In this document: positions 46,244 through 54,123 of the stretch, in pieces | Layout of the letters: the number at the start of each line of letters is the position of its first letter | Numbering within the stretch: position 1 is the first letter of the stretch | Assembly (NCBI GenBank): GCA_963825405.1 | Contig: CAWGTB010000010.1 | Span: 62,001 to 126,000, forward strand | DNA length: 64,000 bases | DNA from: JACPNO01 sp963825405 | GTDB taxonomy: Bacteria > Acidobacteriota > Terriglobia > Bryobacterales > Bryobacteraceae | Direction of reading: 5' to 3' | Translations under genes and position numbers: made by a program | Notes under the pieces: model-generated | What the model saw: the letters and a program-made list of their open reading frames with translations, nothing else | Database searches by the model: none | Told to the model about the DNA's origin: nothing

Positions 46244-46816
46244 CTAAAATGGATCCTTGTTGCCTCCGCCGCACAGCTCGACTGCGTGCACCAGAGCCTT
46301 GGCGACGCGGTTGGCCATCGCTTCATCGTAAAAGGAAATCGTGTGATGCCCACTTTTGCGGTTGATGGACAGGATGAAGACCGGAGGGTCTATCCGGTAG
46401 CTGTATTCGGGATGCCCCTCCTTTGAGTCACTCTCCTTGGCATCCTGCTCCCTGGTCTTCACCACGACCTCTTGCACGGCCTTCAGCAGAAACCAGGCGT
46501 CTGTATCAGCCTTCACCTTTTCGTTCTGCGTTTCCCAGTCGTGAAAATCAATGCGACAGGTGGCCGGGTTCGCCCGCACATTTTTAACTTCGTCGCTGAT
46601 CCTGCCCGTTGTGTCGCTGCCGTCGGTATTGTTGTGGAGGTAGGCAATATAGTTCACGCGCCCGATCGAATTCAGCTTCTCCTCGATGAACTTCATCGTT
46701 ACTTCGAGGCTCGGGCCATCGTCTTTGGGTTTGGGAGGCGGCGGTACGTCCTGGGCGAATGCCGTGGAAAGGAAGATTGACGCCAGCATAATAGTGGGAA
46801 TCGGTCGCATGTTCAA
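46244..46816 (-). CDS. Small secreted protein, tandem paralog A
   Basis: The 190-residue protein has a signal peptide (MLASIFLSTAFAQ) and then DVPPPPKPKDDGPSLEVTMK. The middle is charged, and the end is VHAVELCGGGNKDPF. Its upstream neighbour has the same start and the same last nine residues. The start overlaps the neighbour's stop (ATGA), so they form a coupled tandem pair. I recognise no domain and the function is unknown. Confidence 0.75.
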   Translation of the reverse strand: MNMRPIPTIMLASIFLSTAFAQDVPPPPKPKDDGPSLEVTMKFIEEKLNSIGRVNYIAYLHNNTDGSDTTGRISDEVKNVRANPATCRIDFHDWETQNEKVKADTDAWFLLKAVQEVVVKTREQDAKESDSKEGHPEYSYRIDPPVFILSINRKSGHHTISFYDEAMANRVAKALVHAVELCGGGNKDPF

Positions 46817-47223
46817 AATGGGTCCTTATTTCCGCCGCCGCACAGTTCTATGGCATCCGCCCAAGATGGGACAGCGAGCCTTTCGATTTCTCGAAAAGAG
46901 AACTCAAGCCTGCGGTCACACCTAGTTCCCGGCGCCTCAGAGAGGGTGTTGGCGAAGAAGTTGCATGACGCTGCATTTGCCTCGACGTCCGACATTGTGT
47001 TGGCGACCCTCCCCCGTTGATTGACCACATTATTCACGCTGTCATGCCAGATCGAAACGTAATTCACTTTTCCCTGGCCATTCAGCTTGTCCTGAATGAA
47101 TTTCATTGTGAGTTCCAGGCTCGGGCCATTGTCTTTGGGCTTCGGGGGCGGCGGCACATCCTGCGCCCTGGCGGAAGCCCAGGGAAGGAGGAATACGCAG
47201 CTAACGTTGTGGCGGCGGCGCAT
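46813..47223 (-). CDS. Small secreted protein, tandem paralog B, shortened
   Basis: The 136-residue product shares DVPPPPKPKDNGPSLELTMK, the following FIQDKLN region and the C-terminus (DAIELCGGGNKDPF) with the next gene downstream. About 55 residues of the middle part are missing, so it looks like an internally deleted duplicate. The signal peptide is short (NVSCVFLLPWASARAQ). It is coupled to paralog A through an ATGA overlap. Confidence 0.7.
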   Translation of the reverse strand: MRRRHNVSCVFLLPWASARAQDVPPPPKPKDNGPSLELTMKFIQDKLNGQGKVNYVSIWHDSVNNVVNQRGRVANTMSDVEANAASCNFFANTLSEAPGTRCDRRLEFSFREIERLAVPSWADAIELCGGGNKDPF

Positions 47224-47307
47224 ACCAACTCCAGTCCAGACATTTTACACAAATTGCAACCTGCGGCTGCGCCGTCGAAACCGCTATATTTTATGAGGGA
47301 GAAACGC

Positions 47308-48225
47308 ATGCATCAGCCGATTCGCGGCATCATTCCACCGATGGTGACGCCGTTTGATGAGCAGGGACGGATCGATGAACCCGCGCTGCGCGCCGACGTC
47401 CGTTATCTGGTTGGCGACGCGCAAATCCATGGCCTCGCGGTCGGAGGCAGTACCGGGGAGGGCTACGCGCTCTCGACCGAAGAAGTCCGCCAAGTCGCTG
47501 CGTGCGCGGTCGAAGAAACACGCGGACGCGTGCCGGTGATCGCTGGCATCATCACCAACAGCACGGCGGCGGCGATTGAACGGGCTCGCGCGGTTGCGGA
47601 TCTGGGCGTCGCGGCGCTGCAGGTGACGCCGGTGCATTACCTGTTCCGGCCGGATGACGATGCCATGCTGCGCTTCTTCGCCGAAATTGCCGACGCGACC
47701 AAAATTCCGGTGATCATTTACAACGTGGTGCCGTGGTCTTACCTGCTGCCGCCTTTGCTGGCACGCATTCTGCGCGAGGTGGATGGCGTAATTGGTGTGA
47801 AGCAGAGCGCAAGCGATTTGAAAACGCTGGCCGATCTGCTGTTGCTGAATGCCGAAGGCGCGGCCGGAAAAGACAAGTGCATTCTCTCGGCAGTGGATGC
47901 GCTATTGTATCCGTCGTTCTCGCTTGGCGCGCACGGAGCGGTAGCGGCGATTCTCACGGCGGTTCCGGATTGGTCGACCGAGCTTTGGGCCGCGGTGCAA
48001 GAGGGCGACGAGTCGCGGGCGCTGACGCTGCATGGCCGCCTGCTGCGCTTGTGGAACGCGATCAACGAACCGAACCTGCCGGCCAATGTGAAAGCGGTGA
48101 TGGAATTGCGCGGCCGGCGTGGCGGATTGCCGCGCGCGCCCATGCCGGCTGCATCGGCGGTCACGCGGGAGAAAATTAAGGAAGCATTGTCGTATCAGGG
48201 AGATGCCGTGGCCCGTCCAGCCTGA
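47308..48225 (+). CDS. DapA/NAL-family class I lyase/aldolase
   Basis: ATG 47308 is preferred to 47293 because GAGGGAG lies about 7 bases before it. The 305-residue TIM-barrel protein has the family marks GIIPPMVTPFDEQGRIDE, the GGSTGEGYALSTEE loop, VIIYNVVPWSYLL with the active-site tyrosine, and VIGVKQSASDLKT with the Schiff-base lysine. The family includes dihydrodipicolinate synthase, N-acetylneuraminate lyase and other pyruvate aldolases. The short LxVGGSTGEG loop does not separate them. The next gene, encoding a DsbA-like protein, follows 28 bases downstream. Confidence 0.85.
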   Translation: MHQPIRGIIPPMVTPFDEQGRIDEPALRADVRYLVGDAQIHGLAVGGSTGEGYALSTEEVRQVAACAVEETRGRVPVIAGIITNSTAAAIERARAVADLGVAALQVTPVHYLFRPDDDAMLRFFAEIADATKIPVIIYNVVPWSYLLPPLLARILREVDGVIGVKQSASDLKTLADLLLLNAEGAAGKDKCILSAVDALLYPSFSLGAHGAVAAILTAVPDWSTELWAAVQEGDESRALTLHGRLLRLWNAINEPNLPANVKAVMELRGRRGGLPRAPMPAASAVTREKIKEALSYQGDAVARPA

Positions 48226-48241
48226 TCGCGCGGCTCCGTTT

Positions 48242-48247
48242 TACAAT
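48242..48247 (+). promoter_or_regulatory. -10 box of a probably leaderless gene
   Basis: TACAAT ends 6 bases before the ATG at 48254. No Shine-Dalgarno lies between them. The gene may therefore have its own start inside the DapA-family transcription unit. Confidence 0.45.
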
Positions 48248-48253
48248 AAAGGC

Positions 48254-48844
48254 ATGGTGCGTAGGCGCGTTTTCCTGGGAACTTTATGCGGGCTGCCGGT
48301 TCTCACGCGCGCATTCGCGGCGCAGGCCAAAACTCTGGGCGATCCCAATGCGCCCATCACCATTGAAGTGTTCAGCGATTTTCAATGTCCCGCTTGTAAG
48401 ACGCTGTTTGAAACCACGCTGCTACCGCTGAAGCAGGATTTTGTAGCTAAAGGCAAAGTCTACCTGGTGCACCGCGATTTCCCTTTGCCGATGCACGCGC
48501 ATGCGCGCGAGGCGGCATGCCTGGCTTGCGCGTCCGAGAAAATCGGGAAATATGAATCCGTGAGTACAGCGCTGTTTCGCCAGCAGCAGAGTTGGGCCGC
48601 GACCGGCAAAGTGGCGGATGCGCTAATCGGCATCCTCACGCCCGCTGAGCTGCAGAAGGTGGAGAAAATCGCCAAGGATCCGCAGACGATGGCGGAAATC
48701 GACCAGGATGTCGCGCTGGGCAAGCAACGCTCCTTGACTCAAACGCCGACCCAGATCATCACGTGCAAGGGCAAGACGTATCCGGTTCCTGGCGTGATCA
48801 GCTACGCGATTCTGGAAAAGTTTTTGAACAGCCTGCTGGCATGA
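48254..48844 (+). CDS. DsbA-like thiol-disulfide oxidoreductase, exported
   Basis: The 196-residue protein begins with a signal (VRRRVFLGTLCGLPVLTRAFA) and then a DsbA-type thioredoxin domain (ITIEVFSDFQCPACKTLFETTLLPL), with CPAC as the active site. The helical insertion and the cis-Pro loop (TQTPTQIITCKGKTYPVPG) are where the family expects them. Proteins of this group oxidise or isomerise disulfides in the periplasm. The RRR start could also be a weak Tat signal. The stop overlaps the MauE-like gene, so the two act together by inference. Confidence 0.88.
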   Translation: MVRRRVFLGTLCGLPVLTRAFAAQAKTLGDPNAPITIEVFSDFQCPACKTLFETTLLPLKQDFVAKGKVYLVHRDFPLPMHAHAREAACLACASEKIGKYESVSTALFRQQQSWAATGKVADALIGILTPAELQKVEKIAKDPQTMAEIDQDVALGKQRSLTQTPTQIITCKGKTYPVPGVISYAILEKFLNSLLA

Positions 48845-49260
48845 TGAAGCGGTGGCTCAGCATTGCCTTGCGCCTGGTGCTGAGCGTGGTGTTCCTCTAC
48901 GCGGCCTATACCAAGCTGCGACAGCCGTGGCTGGTCTTTGCCATGGCGATTGATTCTTACCAGATGCTGCCGGAGTGGGGCGTGCTAGCGCTGGCGCGAA
49001 CGCTGCCGTGGCTGGAGGCTGCGATCGGCGCGCTGCTGCTAATCGGAATCGGCCTGCGCTTCACCGCCATAGCCGCGAGCGCGATGCTGGCTGGGTTTTT
49101 TAGCGTAATGCTATACAGCTACGCGCGCGGCAAGCAGATCGATTGCGGCTGCTTCGGACTGGGCGAAGCGCTGGGGCCTGCGACGCTGATCCGCGACGGC
49201 GTGCTGGTGGCGGCGTCATTGTTGCTTACCTGGACCGTTACCTGGAAACGCCGAGCGTAG
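48841..49260 (+). CDS. MauE/DoxX-like membrane protein
   Basis: The 139-residue protein has four hydrophobic segments and the MauE/DoxX pattern LVLSVVFLYAAYTKLRQPW, followed by SYARGKQIDCGCFGLGE, with the CGCFG pair seen in MauE. MauE supports the making of disulfide-rich redox proteins. Coupled to a DsbA-like gene (overlapping stop and start), it suggests a small periplasmic redox module that may re-oxidise the DsbA-like protein. The electron acceptor is not known. Confidence 0.8.
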   Translation: MMKRWLSIALRLVLSVVFLYAAYTKLRQPWLVFAMAIDSYQMLPEWGVLALARTLPWLEAAIGALLLIGIGLRFTAIAASAMLAGFFSVMLYSYARGKQIDCGCFGLGEALGPATLIRDGVLVAASLLLTWTVTWKRRA

Positions 49261-49285
49261 AAAGCACATCATAAGATGAACGGAA

Positions 49286-49306
49286 GGGCGGGTTTGAAAC
49301 CCGCCC
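49286..49306. repeat. Dispersed palindrome, copy 1
   Basis: GGGCGGGTTT, one central base, then AAACCCGCCC, followed by CTACATTCG. It adjoins the stop of the GH28 gene and could also terminate it. Copies 2 and 3 are at 56733-56753 and 56815-56836. Confidence 0.8.
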
Positions 49307-50992
49307 CTACATTCGTGGTTTGCCGGGCAGGACGTTTCCGGACGATTGGAAAGCTGTCTTAGCCGGCTGGAACGCCGTGCGCGCTTTCGACAGATCGTTG
49401 TTGACGAACAGGCGCTGATCGGCCACATCGTCCAGTGCCAGGAATACGCCGGTGCCTTCGGCGGCTTCGCTGTTGCGGATGGTTATGCCGCGGCCATGGG
49501 CTAGAGAAATCGCCGCTGCTTTGCCGCTCGCGATGGCTTGCCTGCCATGGAAACCGTCGATGACCAGGCCGTCGAAATATTCGCCTTCGATGGCGTGGGT
49601 GGCGTAATCCGGCTGGGCGCCGCGCCATTCCACCGCGAAATCGCGTAAGTGCAACCGATCTGCGTAGCGGAAAAACAGGCCGGGCATATCGTGCTTGAAT
49701 ATTGCCAGGCTCATTTCGAGCACGGGCCGCAAGTCAAAATTGCCACCATAGGAAGCGCTGAGCGGCGTGGGGAGAATGGTGAGATGCACGTCGTCGAAGG
49801 TGAGGTCTTGAATGGGATCTTCCTTGACGCCCCAGACTACAATGCCGTTTTCGCTCACGGCGCGCACGCCGGAGAAGCGCGCGTTACGGATAGTCCCTGG
49901 CTTGACGTCTTTCTCCGAAGGCACGGCGGAAACGTGAATGGGCTCGCCGTGTCCCCACCAGTGGCCGGTGTGCATGCGGGTCTGGATGGTGATGTTGGAG
50001 AACAGATAATTTTCGATCGAGCCGCCGTCGCGCGTGAACACGCCGATGCCGCGGTTGGAGCCGTGAATCACGATGTTCTGGAACACGGCGTTGCGCATGT
50101 TGTTTTTGCCGTAGCCCAGGCGGATGCCGCTCGAGCGGCTTTGCAGAATGCAATTGCTCACGGTGACGTTTTCGGAAACGCCTTTGGGACCAAAGCCGGT
50201 GACTACGATGGCATCGTCGCCGGTTGAGATATCGCAATTGGTGATTCGCAAGTTGCGGCAGGTCGTGAAGTGCATGCCGTCGTTGTTGGCGTACATCAGC
50301 GGATTGCGAATGGTGACGCCGCTGACGTCGATGTCTTCGGAGCTCGCGATGTGGACCGTCCACTCCGGTGAATCCTTAATCAGGAAATCGCGCAGGACGA
50401 TGTGCTTGCAGTGGATGAAGCGCACCGGCGATGTCGGGCGGTCGTTGGGAATGACCGGGCCATCGCCCATTTCCTTGTCGCCGTACATGTAGCTCTTGCC
50501 CTGGCGCGTGAACTGGCCGTCGAAATCGGCCTCGATGCGTTTCTTGGACAGGTCCATGAAATGGGTGCCATTGCCGTCGAGCGTGCCCTCGCCGGTGATG
50601 GAGAAATTCTCGGCTTTGTTGGCCCATACCAGGCCGTAGCGCGGGCCGAAAGTCTTCAGGAAGTCAGGATCTTCGCCGTCATGGTCGGCGGCTTCAATTT
50701 TGTAGTCCGCCAGATCGTCGCTGCCTTTGACGATCGCGCCGGCTTCGAGATACAAGTTGACGCGGCTGCGCAGCACGATGGTGCCGGTGACGAACTCACC
50801 GGCGGGAACGTACACGGTACCGCCGCCGGATTTGGCGCACGCCTCGACTGCCTGGCGGAAAGCCAGCGTGTTTACGGTTTTGCCGTCGCTCTTGGCGCCG
50901 TAGTAGGTGATATTGAAGACCGACGATCGCTGGGAGAATGCGCTGCTAACCAGCAGCAAAAGCAGTGCGGGGAGTGTCCAGTGAATTTTCAT
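49307..50992 (-). CDS. Glycoside hydrolase family 28 (polygalacturonase-like), secreted
   Basis: The 561-residue protein has a signal peptide (MKIHWTLPALLLLLVSSAFSQ) and a right-handed parallel beta-helix. The start region FNITYYGAKSDGKTVNTLAFRQAVEAC and GGGTVYVPAGEF are GH28/pectate-lyase-superfamily features. The catalytic-site segments are NPLMYANNDGMHF and CDISTGDDAIVV, giving the NxD and DD aspartates. The usual GHG and RxK motifs are replaced (SRSSGIRLGYGKNN), so the substrate may not be plain polygalacturonate. Hydrolysis of plant pectin-type polysaccharides outside the cell is likely. A palindromic repeat lies at its 3' end. Confidence 0.88.
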   Translation of the reverse strand: MKIHWTLPALLLLLVSSAFSQRSSVFNITYYGAKSDGKTVNTLAFRQAVEACAKSGGGTVYVPAGEFVTGTIVLRSRVNLYLEAGAIVKGSDDLADYKIEAADHDGEDPDFLKTFGPRYGLVWANKAENFSITGEGTLDGNGTHFMDLSKKRIEADFDGQFTRQGKSYMYGDKEMGDGPVIPNDRPTSPVRFIHCKHIVLRDFLIKDSPEWTVHIASSEDIDVSGVTIRNPLMYANNDGMHFTTCRNLRITNCDISTGDDAIVVTGFGPKGVSENVTVSNCILQSRSSGIRLGYGKNNMRNAVFQNIVIHGSNRGIGVFTRDGGSIENYLFSNITIQTRMHTGHWWGHGEPIHVSAVPSEKDVKPGTIRNARFSGVRAVSENGIVVWGVKEDPIQDLTFDDVHLTILPTPLSASYGGNFDLRPVLEMSLAIFKHDMPGLFFRYADRLHLRDFAVEWRGAQPDYATHAIEGEYFDGLVIDGFHGRQAIASGKAAAISLAHGRGITIRNSEAAEGTGVFLALDDVADQRLFVNNDLSKARTAFQPAKTAFQSSGNVLPGKPRM

Positions 50993-51028
50993 GATGGGGC
51001 GAACTCGGAGGGCGTAAAGCAGAAAGAA

Positions 51029-51060
51029 GGGAAGGGAGCAGAACGTTCTGCCCCCTTCCC
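51029..51060 (-). terminator. Strong hairpin, probable Rho-independent terminator
   Basis: GGGAAGGG pairs with CCCTTCCC and GCAGAAC with GTTCTGC, with one mismatch between the two stems. The 32-base palindrome is nearly perfect. It lies just after the stop of the 51066 gene on the minus strand and is followed by a pyrimidine-rich run. Confidence 0.7.
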
Positions 51061-51065
51061 ACTAG

Positions 51066-52913
51066 CTACTGAATGTCGGCGACTTTGCCGTCTTTAAACG
51101 TGATCTTCATGTCCTTGTACACGTAGATCTTCTTGGCTCCCAGATCCATGATGCTCTTCGGTTTTCCTAGCGCATCCGTTACCTGATCCATGGTTTGGCC
51201 CATGGCGATGGTAGGTGGTTCGGCCGGCGGAGCTCCTGCTTCGGCCCCGGCTTCCTTCTCCGCTGCGTCAGCCTCCTTATCTTCGGCGCTGAGTTCGGCG
51301 GCGACTTCCTTTTCGGTAGGCGGCGGGGGCGCGCTGGCGGCCATCGATGATTCTACCGGCGCGGCTTTAGCGGCGGCTGGGGCTGCGGGCAACCCGCCTT
51401 TCCCCTGCTTCTTTTGCAGCTCCGCCATGCCGGTATCGATGGTCTCGCGCATGTGGTTCTGCATGTCCTGCAGATCCTGGAGAGAAACCGAAACCGTGTC
51501 TCCCTTGGCGCATTCTTTGCCACCCTTGCTGGCGAGAACCGCCAGATTCACGGTGCTGGCATCGGCCTCCTGCTGGCCGGCGAGTTGCAGGGCGTCGCCC
51601 TGGCTGAGCGAGCACTCGGTGCCGGCGGCGTTGACCACATCCAGGTCGGCGCCGGCTACGTAGACGTGCGGCGTACCGTCAGTCAGCGCGCGCTGAATGC
51701 TGCTCGAGGCCGGGTCCGGCTCGGCGGCCGCGTTCTTGGATTCGGCGTTTTCGAGCGCAATCTGGCGCTTCACTTCGTCGGCGATCATTTGCTTCACGTC
51801 GGGAGTGAGCGGCGTTGGATTACTCAGCGCAGCCTGCTGGGCTGCTGCCGCTGCCTGCGCCTGATAGGCTGCCTGCAGCGTGCTGGCGATCATGTAATCG
51901 GTGAGCCACAGCGAGGCGCTGGCATAGACCGGGTAGGGCGTGAAGTAAGCGCCGTAATAGCCATACCACGGATTGCCTCCCCAGCCCCACGCGTAGGACA
52001 CCGGGGCGACCCACGGGTTGTAGGCCCACCCGTAGTACGCCGGGCCGTAATAATAGGACGGATAGTACGGGTTCACGTAAACGCCGCGGTAATAATAACG
52101 GCCGTAATAGGCGTTATGGTAGTACCCGCCGCCGTAGTACGAGCGGCGCGCGTATTCATGGCCGTGGTACATGTAAGGCCGTTGCACGTAGCCGCGTCCT
52201 CCGCGCGCAACCACCACGCGGGAATGATCCCGGCGCTCAACCACGGTGCGGCGGCTGCCGTTCAAGCCGCGATGAACTTCCATGCCACGCTTGGTATCGT
52301 GCACGGTCGCGACGTGTCCGTCCGAGCGCTTCACCACCGAGCCGCTCTTAGTGGCTACGACGGTATGGTTCTTGGCCGCGGGTGTGCCGCCAGGGCCTGC
52401 CTTGGATTTCGCTCCCGCGCCGGCAGCAGCGCCGCCTTTCGCGGAAGTCGCTGTAGCGGGACTCTTGCCAGCCGCTGTTGTGGGCGCCGTCCTCGAAGTC
52501 GCACCAGCTTTTCCGGCAGTGGACGTGCTTGCACTCTTGCCGGCGGTGGCGGTACTCGGGCTCTTGCCCGCGGTAGTTGTCGACGCGCTCTTACCGGCTG
52601 TAGTTGTCGTGGCACTCTTGCCGGCAGTTGTGGGCCCCTTACTGGCTGTTGTCGGGCCTTTACTGGCAGTGGTTGGACCTTTTCCCGCGCCTGCGGTTGT
52701 TGGGCCGTGGGAGGCCGTGGTCGGGCCTTTGGCGCCGCCCGAAGCCGGAGCATGGGCTGCCGGAGCCGCGGCATGTGCGGCCGGAGCATGAGCAGCGGGA
52801 GCCGCAGCCTTGGGCTTGTCGGCGCTCCAGGCGGAATAAACGAACAGCAGCGAAAACGCGCCGGCTGTCAAGCATCGGTTCCAAACCACGTTACGAATTC
52901 CGAGCGTATTCAT
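51066..52913 (-). CDS. Secreted repeat-rich protein with Tyr/Gly-rich centre and BamE-like C-terminus
   Basis: The 615-residue protein has a signal peptide ending near AWSADKP. Residues about 35-150 are low-complexity repeats (GPTTA units five times, then AGKSxSTxTA units). A basic middle follows, then a 110-residue Tyr-, Gly-, Pro- and Trp-rich stretch (SYYGGGYYHNAYYGRYYYRG, NPYYPSYYYGPAYYGWAY). A domain follows from PLTPDVKQMIADEVKRQIAL with VVNAAGTECSLSQGDALQL, and the last 45 residues resemble BamE (LGKPKSIMDLGAKKIYVYKD). The gene downstream of the terminator is separate. AGGGAG precedes the ATG. It follows the 52932 gene by 18 bases, and the shared C-terminus suggests a duplicated module. 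The function is unknown. Confidence 0.72.
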   Translation of the reverse strand: MNTLGIRNVVWNRCLTAGAFSLLFVYSAWSADKPKAAAPAAHAPAAHAAAPAAHAPASGGAKGPTTASHGPTTAGAGKGPTTASKGPTTASKGPTTAGKSATTTTAGKSASTTTAGKSPSTATAGKSASTSTAGKAGATSRTAPTTAAGKSPATATSAKGGAAAGAGAKSKAGPGGTPAAKNHTVVATKSGSVVKRSDGHVATVHDTKRGMEVHRGLNGSRRTVVERRDHSRVVVARGGRGYVQRPYMYHGHEYARRSYYGGGYYHNAYYGRYYYRGVYVNPYYPSYYYGPAYYGWAYNPWVAPVSYAWGWGGNPWYGYYGAYFTPYPVYASASLWLTDYMIASTLQAAYQAQAAAAAQQAALSNPTPLTPDVKQMIADEVKRQIALENAESKNAAAEPDPASSSIQRALTDGTPHVYVAGADLDVVNAAGTECSLSQGDALQLAGQQEADASTVNLAVLASKGGKECAKGDTVSVSLQDLQDMQNHMRETIDTGMAELQKKQGKGGLPAAPAAAKAAPVESSMAASAPPPPTEKEVAAELSAEDKEADAAEKEAGAEAGAPPAEPPTIAMGQTMDQVTDALGKPKSIMDLGAKKIYVYKDMKITFKDGKVADIQ

Positions 52914-52931
52914 TTTTGAAAAATCTCCCTG

Positions 52932-53789
52932 TTACTGAATGTCCTTTACTTTATTGTTGACGAACGTTACCTTCAGGTCTTTGTAAAAATAAATCTCTCT
53001 AGTCCCGACCTTAGCCTTCTTTACCGGCTGTCCCAACGCGGCCACGACTTCATCCGGCGTTTGGCCCAGCGAAACGACGGGCGCCTCGGCGGGTGGTGGC
53101 GGCGGAGGCTCGATCGGCGCCGGCGCCGCTTCGGCTACCGGGGCGGGAGGCTCTACGGGAGCAGGCGCAGCGGCGGCGGCCGGCGCGGGCTTCTCAGGCT
53201 CCTTCTTCTCTTCCTTGGCGTCTTCGGAGGGCTGTACGGTGAGCACTTCCTGGACCAGCTTCAAGGCGTCGTCCGGCGAGGGCATGCCTCCTTTGAACGC
53301 GATCATCAGGGATGTTTTGTAGCGCACCTCGCTGATGGCATCGGTGAAGAACTCGAGGTAAATGCCGGACTGCTTGCCTGCGTCGCGGACTTCGATTTTG
53401 GTAACCCAGAATTTTTCACCGGTCACGAAATTTCTGGTTTGCGGGGCCTGGTCGGCGCCGGGAATCGTATGGCCGAATAAGGGGAGCTTCTTTAGTACAT
53501 CGCCAGTCCGGCAGCCGCCATTCACGGACAGCTTTCCGTCTTTGTAATTGTTGGGACAGGGATTGGTCGAGCTCGTGGTAGGCACCATAGCGAGCTTGTC
53601 TTTTTGTAGCACCACGACCGAACCGGCGGTAACGATGTCGCTCTTGTCATCGGTGGGCTTGGTGAGCTTGTATTCGGCCTCCAACTTCTTTTGAATAGCG
53701 GCTTTGCCACCTTCCTCCCAGGCTTTGGCGGCCGGAGACATTCCAACCAACACGCCGGCCAAGGCAAGGTATATAATGCTGTTTCTCAT
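52932..53789 (-). CDS. Secreted protein with BamE-like C-terminus
   Basis: ATG 53789 (MRNSIIYLALAGVLVGMSP) fits an AGGAG located 9 bases upstream and gives 285 residues with a signal peptide. The mature part has a domain of about 160 residues (AAIQKKLEAEYKLTKPTDDK, GSVVVLQKDKLAMVP, FWVTKIEVRDAGKQSGIYLE), then an Ala/Pro-rich linker, then a 45-residue module LGQTPDEVVAALGQPVKKAK with EIYFYKDLKVTF. This module is the same as in the next gene and both end KVxDIQ. They are probably co-transcribed. Such proteins are frequent in Acidobacteria, without a known role. Confidence 0.75.
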   Translation of the reverse strand: MRNSIIYLALAGVLVGMSPAAKAWEEGGKAAIQKKLEAEYKLTKPTDDKSDIVTAGSVVVLQKDKLAMVPTTSSTNPCPNNYKDGKLSVNGGCRTGDVLKKLPLFGHTIPGADQAPQTRNFVTGEKFWVTKIEVRDAGKQSGIYLEFFTDAISEVRYKTSLMIAFKGGMPSPDDALKLVQEVLTVQPSEDAKEEKKEPEKPAPAAAAAPAPVEPPAPVAEAAPAPIEPPPPPPAEAPVVSLGQTPDEVVAALGQPVKKAKVGTREIYFYKDLKVTFVNNKVKDIQ

Positions 53790-54123
53790 TAAAATCATCT
53801 CCTGGTCTCTGAAGCTGGGGCTAGAAAGGTTGGCCTGCGGGATAGTATCGGCAATTGTCCTAGGACCACGTGGCGCAAACGTAAAGGCCTATAGGTTCTG
53901 GAGTCGTCGGTCGGAGTTGGCTCCCGGATTTCCATCCTAGCTCCCGATAGCCAAATAGTATACCTCCAATTCCTCCGGTGCTCCAGAGGCGCGAAGGAAA
54001 ACGATACGATTTCCGGGTTCGGCGCACTACCTAAGCAGCCCCGGTTCCAACCCTCCATTGCCTACGCCCCTCCGGAGCCGTTGAGCTTGGCGCGGATGGG
54101 ACCGGGGTCTGTCACCGCTACTC
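53790..54123. other. Intergenic region with clustered palindromes
   Basis: These 334 bases hold no gene. They include four short palindromes in 44 bases (see the separate entry) and the probable promoter of the minus-strand gene at 53789. I compared them with the GGCAAACC/GACGCAAAGCC pattern of c-di-GMP-I riboswitches and found only a partial likeness, on the strand with no gene downstream. Confidence 0.5.
53852..53895. promoter_or_regulatory. Cluster of four short palindromes
   Basis: CAATTG (53852-53857), TCCTAGGA (53858-53865) and CCACGTGG (53866-53873) directly adjoin one another. CCTATAGG follows at 53888-53895. They lie 60-110 bases upstream of the 53789 start and could be operator sites. 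Confidence 0.35.

Noticed and set aside
51414..52919. A 501-codon plus-strand frame opposite the repeat-rich gene
   Set aside because: It is the antisense of low-complexity coding sequence. Its Ala/Arg/Gly-rich translation has no domain, while the minus strand has a signal peptide and motifs.
53840..53920. A possible c-di-GMP-I (GEMM) riboswitch
   Set aside because: Only a partial match to the GGCAAACC and ACGCAAAGCC segments was found, on the plus strand where no gene follows, and the pairing elements did not line up.
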